From: Desulfuromonadales bacterium
GTDB taxonomy: Bacteria > Desulfobacterota > Desulfuromonadia > Geobacterales > Pseudopelobacteraceae
Reading direction: 5' to 3'
Length of the DNA: 6,476 nt
NCBI GenBank assembly: GCA_015688915.1
Contig: JAATGX010000307.1
Coordinates: 1-6,476 of the forward strand
A program made the translations under genes and the position numbers. Positions 5,837 through 6,476 of the stretch are shown piece after piece; position 1 is the first letter of the stretch; each line of letters starts with the position of its first letter. The notes under the pieces were generated by a model. It had not been told where the DNA came from and made no database searches. It saw only the letters and a list, made by a program, of their open reading frames with translations.

Positions 5837-6476
5837 TTTCTGGCCTTTTTCCCGGCCGACGCCTGAACCGGCAGATGGGAAAGGTCGAACAGCTTGTTCT
5901 CGGCCGGTATCTCTTTCAGGTAGCCCAGTTGTTTAGACCACTCCAGGGTTTCGAAGGCCGCGGGGACATCGACGCTGGTGGTGTAGTCGATCCGTTTGCG
6001 GGCATGGGCGACAATGGCGGCGTCCAGCTTGATCTCCCGGGCAATGATCTGGTTGGCCTCGGCCGGTTTCCTGTTGATGAAGTCGATGGTCTCGGCATAG
6101 GCGGCCAGGAAGCGCTTCAACTCGTCGCCGCGCTGATCGATGAACGACTGGCGGGCAATCACCACGTTGGTGGGATAGAAATGGGTGGCCTTGGGGTTGC
6201 TCTTTTTCCACTCGGCTGCCGCATCGTACAACACCCGGGCGTTCTTGAATCTGGCCTCGGCCTGGGAGGCGAACGGCTCCCAGGTGATGCCGGCATCCAC
6301 CTCGCGGGCCACGAACAGGGCGGCCGGCATGTCGGCGGGAGCCACGCCCGGCACGATCTGCAGATCCTTTTCAGGATCAAGCTTGGCGACCTTGCGGGCG
6401 ATGTGTGCCCTGAAGAGGGTATCCACCACGGTACCCGGCTTGGGGGTGGCGACCTTCTTGCCCTTCAGACCCCGGA
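5833..6476 (-). CDS. ABC transporter substrate-binding protein, NMT1/SsuA/TauA-like (SBP-A), 5' end missing
   Basis: This is the C-terminal 213 codons of a periplasmic binding protein for a NitT/TauT-type importer. The reading frame stays open to the window edge and encodes LKGKKVATPKPGTVVDT just inside it. That block normally opens the second lobe of NMT1/SsuA/TauA-like proteins, so the start, signal peptide and first lobe lie upstream, and the internal GTG near 6429 is not the true start. Further family features are a DAGITWEPFAS segment (the 'W-E-P' stretch common in sulfonate, taurine and nitrate binders) and a helical C-terminal half. The protein ends in a basic tail, AGKKARK. The TGA stop overlaps the ATG of the next permease (ATGA), so the two are probably one transport unit. 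It is only distantly similar to the two binding proteins at the other end of the window, so its ligand may differ. The family is clear; the ligand cannot be read from the sequence. Confidence 0.93.
   Translation of the reverse strand, partial: RGLKGKKVATPKPGTVVDTLFRAHIARKVAKLDPEKDLQIVPGVAPADMPAALFVAREVDAGITWEPFASQAEARFKNARVLYDAAAEWKKSNPKATHFYPTNVVIARQSFIDQRGDELKRFLAAYAETIDFINRKPAEANQIIAREIKLDAAIVAHARKRIDYTTSVDVPAAFETLEWSKQLGYLKEIPAENKLFDLSHLPVQASAGKKARK

Noticed and set aside
3638..5866. A 742-codon open frame on the plus strand opposite permease A and the alpha and beta subunits
   Set aside because: The translation is rich in Gly, Pro, His, Arg and Ala with no recognisable domain, and it runs across three well-supported genes and their junctions. 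GC-rich coding sequence commonly leaves a complementary frame open, so I treat it as a shadow.
605..6476. The transporter as a thiamine-precursor importer serving the thiamine-dependent enzyme
   Set aside because: NMT1-like receptors can bind thiamine precursors, but no TPP riboswitch or thi biosynthesis gene is visible, and the operon start is outside the window. The idea remains possible but has no support in the sequence.

Overview
All genes in this window lie on the minus strand, packed head to tail with gaps of at most 38 bp and several start/stop overlaps. This looks like the inside of one long operon cut at both ends: transcription enters at position 6476 and leaves at position 1. The DNA is GC-rich by eye. 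The enzyme is a ferredoxin-type 2-oxoacid oxidoreductase, typical of anaerobic metabolism. Together these suggest an anaerobic bacterium; a Geobacter/Pelobacter-like or other former deltaproteobacterial host is plausible, but I cannot prove it from this window.

Layout in transcription order: (1) 6476-5833, the C-terminal two thirds or so of an NMT1/SsuA/TauA-like periplasmic binding protein (SBP-A); (2) 5836-5042, its NitT/TauT-type ABC permease, joined by an ATGA overlap; (3) 5020-3848, 3846-3007 and 3014-2469, the alpha, beta (thiamine diphosphate plus [4Fe-4S]) and gamma subunits of a 2-oxoacid:ferredoxin oxidoreductase (Kor/Vor-like); (4) 2472-1651, a second, divergent NitT/TauT permease, joined to the gamma subunit by another ATGA overlap; (5) 1612-605, a complete binding protein with signal peptide (SBP-B); (6) 587-1, the N-terminal 195 codons of a close paralogue of SBP-B (SBP-C, about 72% identical over the shared mature region).

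The three-subunit enzyme is embedded between two uptake modules and is translationally coupled to one of them. The simplest reading is an uptake-and-oxidation cassette. The transporters import one or more small organic anions. The imported compound, or a 2-oxoacid made from it, is then cleaved with CoA to acyl-CoA, CO2 and reduced ferredoxin. The substrate is unknown. The ABC ATPase and the small ferredoxin-like delta subunit found in many Kor/Vor enzymes are not in the window and may lie outside it. I see no RNA genes, mobile elements, CRISPR arrays, promoters or terminators, and no gene-free stretch longer than 38 bp.
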